Positions 52,424 to 62,996 of a stretch of 64,000 nucleotides of DNA are shown piece after piece. Source of the DNA: Sphingomonas echinoides. Lineage in GTDB: Bacteria > Pseudomonadota > Alphaproteobacteria > Sphingomonadales > Sphingomonadaceae. The notes under the pieces were generated by a model. The model saw only the letters and a list, made by a program, of their open reading frames with translations, had not been told where the DNA came from and did not search any database. The stretch's first letter is position 1. Every line of letters starts with the position of its first letter. The stretch is from positions 1 through 64,000 of the forward strand of contig NZ_JAPYKK010000004.1 in the NCBI RefSeq assembly GCF_029623395.1, given 5' to 3'. The translations under genes were made by a program, and so were the position numbers.

Positions 52424-54125
52424 GACGTTCGGTTGCTGCTCCAGGATGCGTTACCGCACCCTTATAGGCAGGACCGACCGTCTGCGAATAGCGCCACAAC
52501 GCGCCGGACTGGTAATCGTTGATCCGCGCCACCCAGTCGGCCTCGCGCGCCGCGAGGGTTTCCGGCGCGACGTCGAGGTCGATCGTCCCGGCCTCGGCAT
52601 CGATTCGGATCGTGTCGCCATCTTGCACCAACGCAATCGGACCGCCTTCCGCCGCTTCGGGACCAACATGACCGATGCAGAACCCGCGCGTCCCACCCGA
52701 AAACCGGCCGTCGGTGATCAGTGCGACCTTCTCGCCAAGTCCGAGCCCGTACAGAGCCGCCGTGGTCGACAACATTTCGCGCATCCCAGGACCACCTTTC
52801 GGCCCTTCGTAGCGAATGACGATCACCTCGCCCTCGTTGATGGCGCGCGCCTCGACCGCAGCGAAACAATCCTCCTCGCAGTCGAACACCCGGGCCGGAC
52901 CTTCGAACTGGAGCCGATGCATCCCCGCGACCTTGACGATCGCTCCATCGGGCGCAAGCGAGCCACGCAGACCAACGACACCGCCGGTTGGCGACAGCGG
53001 CGTCTTGACGTCGTAGATCACCTTTTGATCGGGGTTCCACGTGACCTGATCAATGTTCTCGCCGAGCGTCTTGCCAGTCACGGTGAGGCAGTTGCCGTCC
53101 AAGAATCCACCCGCCAGCATCGTCTTCATCAGCATGTACACGCCGCCAGCCTCGTACATATCCTTGGCGACATACTTCCCGCCTGGCTTGAGGTCGGCGA
53201 TGTAAGGTGTTGATTTAAAAGCCTCAGCAACGTCGAACAGGTCGAACTCGATCCCCGCTTCGCTCGCCATCGCCGGTAAATGCAACGCAGCGTTGGTCGA
53301 GCCGCCAGTCGCCGCAACGACGCGCGCTGCGTTGACGAAGGCTTCGCGCGTGCAAATGTCCCGCGGCCTGATGTTGGCTTCAATCAGTGCCATCACTTGC
53401 TCGCCCGCAGCAATCGCAATCTCGTCCCGGCCGCGATACGGCGCGGGCATCATGTTGGAGTTGGGGAGCGAAAGCCCGATTGCCTCGCCGACGCACGCCA
53501 TCGTGTTCGCGGTGAACTGGCCGCCGCATGCACCGTGGCCGGGGCAGGCGACTTTCTCGAGCTCGATCAGTTCCTGCAGCGGACAACCGCCAGCAGCATA
53601 TTTGCCGACCGCCTCGAATACGTCGACGACGGTGACGTCCTTGTCGTGGAAACGCCCCGGAAGGATCGACCCGCCGTAAACAAAGATGCTCGGCACGTTG
53701 AGCCGCAGCATCGCCATCATCATCCCGGGCAGCGATTTGTCGCACCCGGCAAAGCCGACCAGCGCATCATAGCAATGGCCGCGGACTGACAGCTCAACCG
53801 AGTCGGCGATGACTTCGCGACTGACCAGCGAGGACTTCATGCCCTGATGGCCCATCGCGATCCCGTCAGTAACGGTGATCGTGTTGAACCGACGCGGCAT
53901 CCCGCCACCGCTGATGACCCCCGCCTGGGCGGCATCCGCTTGCGAATCCAACGTCGTGTTGCACGGTGCCGAATTGTTACCGGCACTCGCCAAGGCGACG
54001 AACGGCTTGGCGATGTCCTCTTCGGCGATCCCCATCGCGTAATAATAGCTACGGTGCGGGCTGCGCTCGGGCCCGACCGAAACGTGACGGCTGGGGAGCT
54101 TCGATTTGTCGAAAGTGCGTGTCAT
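52404..54125 (-). CDS. ilvD: dihydroxy-acid dehydratase
   Basis: The 573-residue Fe-S enzyme of valine/isoleucine synthesis has [17 protein letters not shown] (about 127) and [19 protein letters not shown] (about 194), both carrying cluster cysteines, and [19 protein letters not shown] (about 490) near the end. It is first gene of the minus-strand ilvD - lipoprotein - nnrD - RNA methyltransferase group. The first residues [21 protein letters not shown] match family N-termini. Confidence 0.95.
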   Translation of the reverse strand: MTRTFDKSKLPSRHVSVGPERSPHRSYYYAMGIAEEDIAKPFVALASAGNNSAPCNTTLDSQADAAQAGVISGGGMPRRFNTITVTDGIAMGHQGMKSSLVSREVIADSVELSVRGHCYDALVGFAGCDKSLPGMMMAMLRLNVPSIFVYGGSILPGRFHDKDVTVVDVFEAVGKYAAGGCPLQELIELEKVACPGHGACGGQFTANTMACVGEAIGLSLPNSNMMPAPYRGRDEIAIAAGEQVMALIEANIRPRDICTREAFVNAARVVAATGGSTNAALHLPAMASEAGIEFDLFDVAEAFKSTPYIADLKPGGKYVAKDMYEAGGVYMLMKTMLAGGFLDGNCLTVTGKTLGENIDQVTWNPDQKVIYDVKTPLSPTGGVVGLRGSLAPDGAIVKVAGMHRLQFEGPARVFDCEEDCFAAVEARAINEGEVIVIRYEGPKGGPGMREMLSTTAALYGLGLGEKVALITDGRFSGGTRGFCIGHVGPEAAEGGPIALVQDGDTIRIDAEAGTIDLDVAPETLAAREADWVARINDYQSGALWRYSQTVGPAYKGAVTHPGAATERHVYADI

Positions 54126-54133
54126 GCGCGCGC

Positions 54134-54868
54134 CTATGTCGCGAGACGCCCCTCTCGCGCAAGTCTATTACGTATTTCCAGCAGGATTGGCGCCAGAATG
54201 TCGGTCCAGCGCTGGACGCCGGCTTCGTCAGACAGCAAATCGTTGCGGATTTCGATCGCAATGCCAGGGATTCCCCGGCCCTCGCCATGCCGGTTCAACG
54301 TCGCGTTGAGCAGGCGGCCCGAGTAGGGTTCGTTGTCGCCAACGACGAGGCCAAGCTCACGTAACAAGGGCAATGCAATATCGGCGGCGCGCCGATCGCG
54401 GTTGGAAAGAATCCCGATATCCCATGGGCGTAACGGATTCTCACCGGCTTCCAGTTGCGGGGTGAAACTATGGATCGCGGCCAGTAGCTTCGGTTTTACG
54501 GCTCTAATGGTCTCGTCCAGCGCGCGGTGATACGGCCTGTGAAACCGCGCGATCCGGTCGTCTCGGTCGATATCGACGTTGCCGGGAATGGGATGGCCGT
54601 CGCTGACTTGCGGGATCAGCCCGGGATGGTCCGGCTGGCGGTGAAGATCGATGACCAGCCGCGATACCGTTGCCAGAACAGCCGGCGCCGCGAGCGCGTG
54701 GGACAATGCCCTCGTCAGCGGGGCGGTTCCGATGTCAACGCCGACGTGCTTGTCGAGAATAACCGGTGAAATTCCAAGGTCTACGCCTGCGGGAACCACG
54801 TTGGACGCATGGTCGCACAGCAGGAGGATTCCGCCCGACGCGCCATTGAGGATCTCGGGTATGCTCAT
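54134..54868 (-). CDS. N-formylglutamate amidohydrolase
   Basis: The 244-residue zinc hydrolase has [15 protein letters not shown] (about 13, metal His/Asp), [10 protein letters not shown] (about 71) and [11 protein letters not shown] (about 110). In histidine breakdown HutG removes formate from N-formylglutamate; here no other hut genes are present, so the substrate may differ. It follows a small ORF and ispE with overlapping starts. Confidence 0.88.
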   Translation of the reverse strand: MSIPEILNGASGGILLLCDHASNVVPAGVDLGISPVILDKHVGVDIGTAPLTRALSHALAAPAVLATVSRLVIDLHRQPDHPGLIPQVSDGHPIPGNVDIDRDDRIARFHRPYHRALDETIRAVKPKLLAAIHSFTPQLEAGENPLRPWDIGILSNRDRRAADIALPLLRELGLVVGDNEPYSGRLLNATLNRHGEGRGIPGIAIEIRNDLLSDEAGVQRWTDILAPILLEIRNRLAREGRLAT

Positions 54869-55074
54869 GCGCGGATGGGGGCGGCAAAGTTACCCTCGCC
54901 GCCCCTCGGCCTGGATGGCGCGCGGCGTAGCCACGGACCATCGATGGGCGAACCACGGGCAGCAGCGGACCCATCGACGAGTCCCTCAGCAAGGATCACG
55001 CCAGGCGCGAAAACCCGTGCATTTTGACGCCGAATGACGCAATTACGTCCCGGTTTGATACGGTAAAGTGTCAT
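54865..55074 (-). CDS. small basic protein of unknown function
   Basis: The 69-residue Arg-rich protein has no signal peptide, membrane segment or recognised motif. Its ATG overlaps the ispE stop by 4 nt, and its stop overlaps the amidohydrolase start by 4 nt. Both overlaps suggest it is translated. It could also be a long coupling segment with no product of its own. Confidence 0.5.
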   Translation of the reverse strand: MTLYRIKPGRNCVIRRQNARVFAPGVILAEGLVDGSAAARGSPIDGPWLRRAPSRPRGGEGNFAAPIRA

Positions 55075-55895
55075 GCGAGTGCCGTTTTAAGACACCACCA
55101 GTCCGGTTTTGCAGCCATTATTGCAGTGGCTGCCGCTGCGCGGTCCGCGACGGTGGCGTAAAGGGCGAAACAGGTGGCGCCAGACCCCGACATCCGTGCC
55201 AGGACATGGTTACCCCCATTCAGGTAATCAAGCACCAAGCCGATTTCAGGCGCCACGGCGCGGGCCGGTGCTTCGAGATCGTTTCGTCCGGCACGCGCGA
55301 GGGACAAGACGTCGCCGTCCGGCATCGGTCCGCGATCGATGCCGTCCCATCCCCGGAAGACGGCCGCCGTCGATACCGCCACTCCCGGGTTGACCAGCAA
55401 CACGGGCATCCCTGACGGACCATCGAGCGGCTCCAGATGCTCTCCGCGGCCCGACCCCAGCGCCGTACGCCCCAACAGGCACGCGGGCACGTCCGATCCG
55501 AGAACCGCGGCGATCTCGAACAGGCGAGGATCATCGACCGCAACGTCGTTGGCCCGGGCAAGCGCGCGCAGCGCGGCGGCAGCATCCGCCGAACCGCCGC
55601 CGATTCCGGATGCGACGGGCAGATGCTTGTCGAGCGTGAACGCACCGCTGACGCTCGTCCCGAACCGCTCGGCGAACGCTCGCGCGGCGCGCAAGACGAG
55701 ATTATCGCCCTCGCCCGAAAGCCCTGACCCAAACGGTCCTGTGATGGTCAAGGACAACGGACCCGGCGCCAGCGTCACCGTGTCCCCGTCCGTGACGAAC
55801 GCGAACAGCGTTTCCAGTTCGTGATATCCGTCGGCGCGTCGCGAACGGACGTGGAGCGCCAGGTTGATCTTGGCCGGAGCCGATTCGACAATCAT
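55071..55895 (-). CDS. ispE: 4-diphosphocytidyl-2-C-methylerythritol kinase
   Basis: The 274-residue GHMP kinase of the non-mevalonate isoprenoid pathway. The N-terminal SAPAKINLALHVRSRRADGYHELET is the substrate-binding strand, PVASGIGGGSADAAAALRAL (about 92-111) is the ATP loop. It starts 12 nt after the ETF-QO stop. Confidence 0.95.
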   Translation of the reverse strand: MIVESAPAKINLALHVRSRRADGYHELETLFAFVTDGDTVTLAPGPLSLTITGPFGSGLSGEGDNLVLRAARAFAERFGTSVSGAFTLDKHLPVASGIGGGSADAAAALRALARANDVAVDDPRLFEIAAVLGSDVPACLLGRTALGSGRGEHLEPLDGPSGMPVLLVNPGVAVSTAAVFRGWDGIDRGPMPDGDVLSLARAGRNDLEAPARAVAPEIGLVLDYLNGGNHVLARMSGSGATCFALYATVADRAAAATAIMAAKPDWWCLKTALA

Positions 55896-55907
55896 GGAGC
55901 CCCGCTA

Positions 55908-57581
55908 TCACATGTTCGGATAGTTCGGACCCCCGCCGCCTTCCGGCACCGTCCACGTGATGTTCTGGGTCGGGTCCTTGATGTCGCACGTCTTGCAGTG
56001 CACGCAATTCTGCGCGTTGATGACGAACTTGGGGTCGCCCTCTTCCTCGCCGACGATTTCGTACACACCCGCCGGGCAATAGCGCTGCGCGGGTTCGTCG
56101 TAGAGCGGCAGATCGTACTTCACCGGAATGTCCGGGTCCGCGAGCTTCAGGTGAACCGGCTGGTTTTCCTCGTGATTGGTATTCGAGATAAACACCGAGG
56201 ACAGCCGGTCGAACGTCAGGACGCCATCGGGCTTGGGATATTGAATCGGGTGGACCTGATCCTTGCGCCACAGCGTCTTGTGGTTGGCGTGATGCTTCAT
56301 CGTGAACGGCATCTTCACGCCCCAGCTCTCCAGCCACATCGTCGCATTGGCGAGCCCGGAGCCGATCAGCTCGCCGAACTTCTCCACCAGCGGCACGACG
56401 TTGCGGACGATCGAAAGCTCCTTCTTGACCCAGCTTTCCTCGAACGCTGCCGGATACGCCGCAAGTTCGTCATGCTGGCGCTGCGATGCGATCGCGTCGA
56501 CCGCGGCTTCGGCGGCCATCATGCCCGACTTCATTGCGGTATGCGTACCCTTGATCCGCGGTACGTTGAGGAAGCCCGCCGAACAGCCGATCAGCGCCCC
56601 GCCCGGGAACACCAGCTTCGGAATCGACTGCAAGCCGCCATCGTTGATCGCGCGCGCGCCATACGACACGCGCTTGGCGCCTTGCAGCATCTCCGCGATC
56701 GCAGGGTGCGTCTTCCAGCGCTGCATCTCGTGGAACGGTGACAGGTGCGGATTGGTGTAGCTCAGCCACGTCACGAACCCGAGCGCGACCTGACCGTTCG
56801 CCTGATGATACAGGAAGCCGCCACCGTTCGAGCCGGGCGTCTCGTTGAGCGGCCAGCCCTGTGTATGAATCACACGACCGGGAACGTGCTTGTCGGGCGC
56901 AATGTCCCACAGCTCCTTGATGCCGATCCCGTACACCTGCGGCTGGCTGTCCCGTGCAAGATCGAACTTGGCGATGATCTGCTTGGACAGCGACCCGCGC
57001 ACGCCTTCGCTGAGGAAGGTGTACTTCGCGTGGATCTCCAGGCCTGGCGTATAGTCCGGCTTGTGCGAGCCATCGCGCGCGACGCCCATGTCGCCGGTCG
57101 CGACGCCCTTCACCGAGCCATCTTCATTGTACAGGATTTCGGCGGCGGCAAACCCGGGGAAGATCTCCACCCCCAGTTCCTCCGCCTGCCCCGCCAGCCA
57201 GCGGCACAGATTGGCCAGACTGCCGGTGTAGGTGCCCTTGTTGTGCATAAAGCCGGGCGTGATGAAATGCGGCACCGCGCGCTTGCCGCGCTTGGACAGC
57301 ATCCAGTGCTGATTGTCCGTCACGGGGACTTCGGCCAATGGACATCCCATAGTGCGCCAGTCGGGCAGCAACTCGTCGAGCGATTTCGGATCGATGACCG
57401 CGCCGGACAGGATGTGCGCGCCGACTTCCGACCCTTTTTCGAGCACGCACACCGACAATTCGAGGTCGCGTTCGGCCGCCACCTGTTTCAGTCGAATCGC
57501 GGCGGACAGGCCGGCAGGCCCCGCGCCGACGATCACAACGTCATAGGGCATCGACTCACGCTGGGTTTCGGTCTCGCTCAC
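55908..57581 (-). CDS. electron transfer flavoprotein-ubiquinone oxidoreductase
   Basis: The 557-residue membrane-associated enzyme passes electrons from ETF to ubiquinone. The N-terminal FAD fold has DVVIVGAGPAGLSAAIRLK (about 14), GAVIDPKSL; the C-terminal ferredoxin-like cluster is in NCVHCKTCDIKDPTQNITW (about 526-544). It is upstream of ispE, with a divergent promoter toward the glycosylase-like gene. Confidence 0.95.
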   Translation of the reverse strand: MSETETQRESMPYDVVIVGAGPAGLSAAIRLKQVAAERDLELSVCVLEKGSEVGAHILSGAVIDPKSLDELLPDWRTMGCPLAEVPVTDNQHWMLSKRGKRAVPHFITPGFMHNKGTYTGSLANLCRWLAGQAEELGVEIFPGFAAAEILYNEDGSVKGVATGDMGVARDGSHKPDYTPGLEIHAKYTFLSEGVRGSLSKQIIAKFDLARDSQPQVYGIGIKELWDIAPDKHVPGRVIHTQGWPLNETPGSNGGGFLYHQANGQVALGFVTWLSYTNPHLSPFHEMQRWKTHPAIAEMLQGAKRVSYGARAINDGGLQSIPKLVFPGGALIGCSAGFLNVPRIKGTHTAMKSGMMAAEAAVDAIASQRQHDELAAYPAAFEESWVKKELSIVRNVVPLVEKFGELIGSGLANATMWLESWGVKMPFTMKHHANHKTLWRKDQVHPIQYPKPDGVLTFDRLSSVFISNTNHEENQPVHLKLADPDIPVKYDLPLYDEPAQRYCPAGVYEIVGEEEGDPKFVINAQNCVHCKTCDIKDPTQNITWTVPEGGGGPNYPNM

Positions 57582-57707
57582 GGTGTCTCTCCACTGCGGT
57601 TGGGGCAGCGCAGTCTCGTCGCGCCCGCGGAACGTCCGGCCCCATCGCTATAAAAACCGAGTGCCAGTGAATTGACCTTCGCGTCAACATAGGACTCTAA
57701 GGGCCGC

Positions 57708-58463
57708 ATGGGGGCGGACCAGAATATCGATTGGCAAATCGCCGCAGCGAGCGTGCTCGAATGGTGGCGTGACGCGGGTGTAGACTCACTCGCGGACGAG
57801 GCGCCGCGCGACTGGACTGCGGTACCGGCGCCGGTCGTTCGCGAAACGAAGCGGCATGCCGTAGCGGAATCCAATGCGCCGATCGTCGCGCCCTTGCCGA
57901 CCGATCTGGAAGCGTTCTCGACCTGGCGTGGTGGTTCGGAGGCTCCCGAAAGCGGGTGGAGCGGCGCGTCGATCCTGGCGACCGGAAATCCAAAATCCGA
58001 CATCATGATCGTCACCGACGTTCCGGACCGCGACGACGCCGAATCGGGAACGCTGCTCAGTGGCGCGGCGGGACGGCTGTTCGACCGTATGCTCGCCGCG
58101 ATCGGACGGGACCGAAGCTCGGTCTATATCGCACCGATGTGCACGATTCGGCCGGTGGCAGGGCGCATAGCGCCCGAGATCGAACAACGGCTCGGCGAGC
58201 TGATCCGGCACCACGTCGCAATAGTGGAACCGAAGCGGCTGTTTGTGTTAGGGAACGCGCCAAGCCGTGCGCTAATCGGGGCCGATGTGCCGAGAGCACG
58301 CGGACGTTTGCAATGGGTTAATGTGGAAGTTGGACAATCCGGCAAATCCATCGCCGTCGAAGCCGTCGCCAGTTTTCATCCGCGACTGCTGCTCGAACGG
58401 CCGGCGGAAAAGGCACGTGCCTGGAAGGACTTACAAATGCTTATCGCGGGGTTAGGCGCATGA
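57708..58463 (+). CDS. uracil-DNA glycosylase-superfamily protein, active site altered
   Basis: The 251-residue protein has the C-terminal half of the family: GTLLSGAAGRLFDRMLAAIG (about 117-136), MCTIRPVAGR (where family 4 has xxCRPxxNR), LFVLGNAPSRALIG (about 183) and FHPRLLLERPAEKARAWKDL (about 226). The usual GEAPGxxED water-activating loop reads TDVPDRDD, and the four Fe-S cysteines of family 4 are missing; the only Cys I note is in MCTIRP. It may bind but not excise. The ATGA overlap with the transglycosylase gene links the two. Confidence 0.75.
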   Translation: MGADQNIDWQIAAASVLEWWRDAGVDSLADEAPRDWTAVPAPVVRETKRHAVAESNAPIVAPLPTDLEAFSTWRGGSEAPESGWSGASILATGNPKSDIMIVTDVPDRDDAESGTLLSGAAGRLFDRMLAAIGRDRSSVYIAPMCTIRPVAGRIAPEIEQRLGELIRHHVAIVEPKRLFVLGNAPSRALIGADVPRARGRLQWVNVEVGQSGKSIAVEAVASFHPRLLLERPAEKARAWKDLQMLIAGLGA

Positions 58464-60250
58464 GCGCAAAGAAATTTCTGTCGGTATCCCTAACGCTGGC
58501 GAGCGTCCTGTCGATCGTACCGGGGATCGCCCATGCCGCGGTCGAGCCAGCGAGTGTCGAAACGGCCAACGCCCGCCCGGCCATCCCGCCGCAGCTCGAT
58601 CCCCAGCAGCGCGAAGGCTATCGTGCGGTGTTCAGCGCCATCCGCGCACAGAAGTGGCTCGATGCGCAGCTTGCGCTCGACCTGATGAAACCGGGCCCGT
58701 TGCATGCGATCGCCCGCGCCGAACTGCTCACCGCCAAGGGCTCACCCAAGGCGGATCTCGATCCGTTGCTCAAGCTGCTTTCCGAAGCGCCCGAATTGCC
58801 CCAGGCGCGTCAGCTGGCGACGATGGCGGCGTCGCGCGGGGGCGTCGGCCTCCCCGCACTCCCCGAAGCGCGCGCGTTGATCTGGATCGATGGCGCCCCA
58901 GCGCGCAAGCGCGCCAGGAGCCTGGTCGCGGGCGACATGATCGCTGCCGAACTGGCCATCAAGATGCAGCCATACGTCAAGGAGGATCTTGGCTCGGAAG
59001 CGCAGGCTTTGCTTGAATCGACCTATGGGCTGTCGCAGGATTCGATCACCGAGTGGCAGCGCAAGATCGCGTGGATGTACTATCTCGCGGGGGACGACAA
59101 TAACGCGCGCGCGATGGCCGCGAAGGCAATGACCGGCTACGGCGATTTCGCGGTCGAGGCGATGTGGGTCGGCGCGCTGGCAGCGTGGCGTCAGCACGAT
59201 TGCGCCGCCGCTGGCGACGCCTTCCAGAACGTCGCTGCACGGGCGGGCGATGTCGATATGCGTGCGGCCGGCCTGTACTGGGCAGCGCGCGCGGACATGC
59301 AGTGCGGGCGTCCCGACAAGGTGGAAGGCCGTCTCAAGAACGCCGCGCAGTATCGCGAGACCTTCTACGGGCTTCTTTCGCGCCAGGCGCTCGCGATCAA
59401 GGACGCACCCTTGAAGTCGAACGCCAAGGTGTTCGCCGGCGACTGGCAGGCGCTCGAACATCGTCCCAACATTCACGTCGCGGCTGCCCTGGTCGAGATC
59501 GGCGAGAACGCTCTCGCGGATCAGGTGATCAAGCAACAGGCGCGGATCGGGAATGCGGCGGAATATCCCTCGCTTGTCCGGCTGACGGCTGCGCTCGATC
59601 TTCCATCGACGCTCGTCTGGCTGTCGCATAACGGCCCGGTCGGTGCGGCACCCCCGGTCGAGGCACGTTTCCCCGCGCCGAACTGGACGCCCGACGGCGG
59701 CTGGCGCGTCGACAAGGCGTTGGTCTACGCGCACACGCTGCAAGAATCGCGGTTCCGGACCGATGTCGTCAGCAAGGCCGGCGCCTATGGCCTGATGCAG
59801 GTCATGCCGAGCGCGGCCACTGACATTGCGCGCAAGCAAGGGCGAATCTTCGACCGTACCGCGCTATCGCGACCCGGCACCAATATCGAGGTCGGCCAAA
59901 GCTATCTCGAACAACTGCGCGATCAGAGTTGCACCAACGGTCTGCTGCCCAAGGTGATCGCAGCCTATAACGCCGGGCCGGGCCCGGTTCAGGCGTGGGA
60001 TGCGCAAGCGCATGACGGTGGCGATCCGCTTCTGTACATCGAATCGATCCCCTATTGGGAGACGCGCGGCTATGTCACGACGGTCTTGCGCAATTACTGG
60101 GTGTATGAGGCGCAGACCGGGCGCCGTGCGTCGGCCAGCCGGGCGGCGTTGTCGCAGGGCTTGTGGCCACGGTTCCCCGGAATGCCGGGCGCGAGCGCGG
60201 TTCGCCTGAGTTCGAGCAACAGTCGCCAGGCGGTCGCCAGTGCCAATTGA
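58460..60250 (+). CDS. soluble lytic murein transglycosylase-like protein
   Basis: The 596-residue periplasmic protein has a signal peptide ([14 protein letters not shown]), a long alpha-superhelical U-domain (about 40-400), and a C-terminal SLT lysozyme-like domain with the catalytic Glu in [14 protein letters not shown] (about 420), GLMQVMP (about 441) and [13 protein letters not shown] (about 500). It cleaves peptidoglycan with 1,6-anhydro ends. It overlaps the upstream gene by 4 nt and moaB by 11 nt. Confidence 0.93.
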   Translation: MSAKKFLSVSLTLASVLSIVPGIAHAAVEPASVETANARPAIPPQLDPQQREGYRAVFSAIRAQKWLDAQLALDLMKPGPLHAIARAELLTAKGSPKADLDPLLKLLSEAPELPQARQLATMAASRGGVGLPALPEARALIWIDGAPARKRARSLVAGDMIAAELAIKMQPYVKEDLGSEAQALLESTYGLSQDSITEWQRKIAWMYYLAGDDNNARAMAAKAMTGYGDFAVEAMWVGALAAWRQHDCAAAGDAFQNVAARAGDVDMRAAGLYWAARADMQCGRPDKVEGRLKNAAQYRETFYGLLSRQALAIKDAPLKSNAKVFAGDWQALEHRPNIHVAAALVEIGENALADQVIKQQARIGNAAEYPSLVRLTAALDLPSTLVWLSHNGPVGAAPPVEARFPAPNWTPDGGWRVDKALVYAHTLQESRFRTDVVSKAGAYGLMQVMPSAATDIARKQGRIFDRTALSRPGTNIEVGQSYLEQLRDQSCTNGLLPKVIAAYNAGPGPVQAWDAQAHDGGDPLLYIESIPYWETRGYVTTVLRNYWVYEAQTGRRASASRAALSQGLWPRFPGMPGASAVRLSSSNSRQAVASAN

Positions 60251-60767
60251 TCTGACCGCAACCTTTCAACCGGTTCGGATCGCGGTCCTTACCGTTTCCG
60301 ATACGCGCGGTCTTGCCGAGGATCGATCGGGCGACACGCTCGTCGCGCGCCTGAGCGACGCGGGTCATGTGCTCGCCGATCGGGAGATCGTGAAGGACGA
60401 CGTGGCGCTCATCATCGCCGTACTGCATCGCTGGATTGACGACGAAGCCGTCGATTGCGTGATCACGACCGGGGGCACCGGCGTCACCGGCCGCGACGTC
60501 ACGCCCGAAGCGATCGAACGGATCGCGGAGAAGATGATCCCGGGCTTTGGCGAACTGTTTCGCTGGCTGAGTTTCAAATCGATTGGCACCTCCACGGTGC
60601 AGTCGCGCGCCTGTGCGTGCGTGACGCGCGGCACGTATATCTTCGCGCTGCCGGGATCGACGGGTGCGGTGAAGGATGGTTGGGACGGGATCCTCAAGGA
60701 CCAGCTCGACAGCCGGCACAAGCCCTGCAACTTCGTCGAGCTGATGCCCCGGTTGCGGGAACGCTGA
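60240..60767 (+). CDS. moaB: molybdenum cofactor biosynthesis protein B
   Basis: The 175-residue MoaB/MogA-type protein has [17 protein letters not shown] (about 17), [19 protein letters not shown] (about 80) and [14 protein letters not shown] (about 138), as in enzymes that adenylylate molybdopterin. The start is a GTG at 60240 overlapping the transglycosylase by 11 nt. No other moa genes are nearby. Confidence 0.93.
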   Translation: MPIDLTATFQPVRIAVLTVSDTRGLAEDRSGDTLVARLSDAGHVLADREIVKDDVALIIAVLHRWIDDEAVDCVITTGGTGVTGRDVTPEAIERIAEKMIPGFGELFRWLSFKSIGTSTVQSRACACVTRGTYIFALPGSTGAVKDGWDGILKDQLDSRHKPCNFVELMPRLRER

Positions 60768-60779
60768 ACCGCTGCGCCG

Positions 60780-62996
60780 TCAGTACCCCTTGATCAGCGG
60801 TAGCACCGTCGAATACCCGTCGGTCCACGGCACGAAGCCGGGACGGTGACGGATCGGTTTCCAACCTGAATCGCGCGCTTGCAGCACCCGTATCACCGCC
60901 GGATCGCGCGACAGCGCGATCCATTGCGACATCGTCGCGGCCTCGCGGGCATCAGCCGGCGGTGTGTAGAACAGGGTGGTCGCGTGCCATCCACCCGCCG
61001 TTGCGGCGGCGGCCACCACCGGCTCGAGGTCGAGGAAGCGGTTCGACACGTGTACCAGCAACAGCCCGCGGCGCGACAGAACGCGCCCGTAGCTGGCAAA
61101 TGCCTCGCGCGTCATGAGGTGCATCGGGACGGAATCGGACGAGAAGGCGTCGAGCGCCAGCAGATCGAGGCTATCCCGTCGCTCTGCCGCGATATTGAGA
61201 CGGGCGTCGCCCAGCACGATCGTGGGCTTCGGAAGGCAGCGCGCCAGGAAACTGAACTGACCGCTGTCCCGCGCGATGCGGACGATCGCGGGGTCGATCT
61301 CGTAAAACCGCCAGTCCTGCCCCGGCTTGGCATAGCAAGCGAGCGTTCCCGTCCCCAGCCCCACGACACCGACGCGCGCATGCCGACCGTACAGGTCTGG
61401 AAGTGCCTGCATCGCCTGTCCGATCCCCGAATCCGGCACATAATAGGCCGTCGGCGTCCGTTCGCGCGCAGGTGAGCCGCGGAGCTGCGTCCCATGAACC
61501 GTCGTCCCGTGCGCAAGCTGTTGCACGCCGGGGCTACTGTGCACCGTATAGATCCCGAAATAGCTGCGCGTCCGAGCCCCCGGCTCCAGCGAAATCAGGA
61601 TTGCCTGATATCCCCCAAAGGCAACCAATACACCGAGCAACGCGACCCCGAACGCAAGCGGAGCCCCGATCGAAAGGACACCGATCGCGACGATCCCGAG
61701 CATCACGATTTGCTGAAGCTGCGACGGCGTATCGCCACCACCATTGTTGAGGAGCATGATGGCGACCAGCGCTGTCACGACGAGCGCAACGCTTAGCATC
61801 AGCACACGGCGACGCGATGGGTTGCCCTCCCAGACATGCTGCAACGGCGCGAGAAGATAGGCATGCGGCGTCAGCACGCCCGCCGCGAGGATCAGGATCG
61901 GATATTCATAGGTCCAGTTGAACAGCAGCGGCGCCACGAGCGCGCTGAACACCCCACCCAGCGCTCCACCGAGCGACATCGCGAGGTAGAACCCGGTCAA
62001 CCGGTCCGGCTCGGGCCGCAACCGATACAGCGCCGTATGCAAGGCGACCGACACCAGGAACAAGAGCGCAAGCGCCATGATCGCGCCGAGATAGGGCAAC
62101 CCTGGCATGCCGCTGACGAGGATTCCGCCAAACAGCAGGATCGCGATCGGCGCGACTCGGGTCTGGATGTCCGCCGCGGCGCGATCGCGCGCAAACGCGA
62201 TCGTGAAGCTCAACAGGTACAACGCGAGCGGAATGACCCACAGCAGCGGCATCGCGACGATGTCCGTGGTGATGTACGTCGACGTCGCCAGCATCAACCC
62301 GGACGGAACGAACGCGAGGAGGATCCAATGGGCGATCCGCTTCCGCCCCGGCGGCGCGGACAGGATCGGCGTAACCGCCTGCAAGGGACGGTCGCGCGGG
62401 AGTGTCGCCGCGCACAAGGCGACCATTACGCCCAGAATGATGTATCCGCTGCTCCAAAGGATCCGCTGATCGAACAGCGTCATGGCTGGCTCGACCAGCA
62501 ACGGATAGGCGATCAATCCCGCGAAACTGCCAAGGTTGGATGCGGCGTACAGCGCGTAGGGATCCTGTCCCTCCCGCGCCAGGCTGAACCAGCGTTGCAA
62601 CAGCGGCGATTGCGCCGAGACCGCAAAAAACAACGGACCGATCGACAGGACGAACAGCCACGGGACCCAGAAGGCGGGCGCGACGCCCGCACCGGGTGCC
62701 AATCCGCCCAATCCAATCGGCAACCACAGCGCCGCCACCAGCAGCACGCCAAGATGAACCCGCCCCTGCAAACGCGGCTCGAGCCGCCCCAACCAGTGCG
62801 CATAGCCATACCCGCCGAGCAGCAACGCCTGATACACCAGCATCGCCGAGTTCCACACCGCCGGGGCTCCGCCGAGCCGTGGTAGAGCCATTCGCGCAAC
62901 CATCGGTTGAACCAGGAACAGCAAGAACGCGCTCGACAGGATCGTCAGCACGAACAGCGGGTGCACGACACCGCGCCGCCTACGCAGGGGTGTCAT
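60780..62996 (-). CDS. fused MFS-like transporter / spermidine synthase-like protein
   Basis: The 738-residue protein has an N-terminal membrane half with about 12 hydrophobic segments (through residue ~480), and a cytoplasmic C-terminal Rossmann domain with VGVVGLGTGTLACYAKPGQDW (about 540-560), YEIDP, GDARLNI and LDAFSSDSVPMHL, as in spermidine synthases. Whether polyamines are made or moved is unknown. The start lies immediately after the GNAT gene stop (TGA then ATG). Confidence 0.85.
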   Translation of the reverse strand: MTPLRRRRGVVHPLFVLTILSSAFLLFLVQPMVARMALPRLGGAPAVWNSAMLVYQALLLGGYGYAHWLGRLEPRLQGRVHLGVLLVAALWLPIGLGGLAPGAGVAPAFWVPWLFVLSIGPLFFAVSAQSPLLQRWFSLAREGQDPYALYAASNLGSFAGLIAYPLLVEPAMTLFDQRILWSSGYIILGVMVALCAATLPRDRPLQAVTPILSAPPGRKRIAHWILLAFVPSGLMLATSTYITTDIVAMPLLWVIPLALYLLSFTIAFARDRAAADIQTRVAPIAILLFGGILVSGMPGLPYLGAIMALALLFLVSVALHTALYRLRPEPDRLTGFYLAMSLGGALGGVFSALVAPLLFNWTYEYPILILAAGVLTPHAYLLAPLQHVWEGNPSRRRVLMLSVALVVTALVAIMLLNNGGGDTPSQLQQIVMLGIVAIGVLSIGAPLAFGVALLGVLVAFGGYQAILISLEPGARTRSYFGIYTVHSSPGVQQLAHGTTVHGTQLRGSPARERTPTAYYVPDSGIGQAMQALPDLYGRHARVGVVGLGTGTLACYAKPGQDWRFYEIDPAIVRIARDSGQFSFLARCLPKPTIVLGDARLNIAAERRDSLDLLALDAFSSDSVPMHLMTREAFASYGRVLSRRGLLLVHVSNRFLDLEPVVAAAATAGGWHATTLFYTPPADAREAATMSQWIALSRDPAVIRVLQARDSGWKPIRHRPGFVPWTDGYSTVLPLIKGY

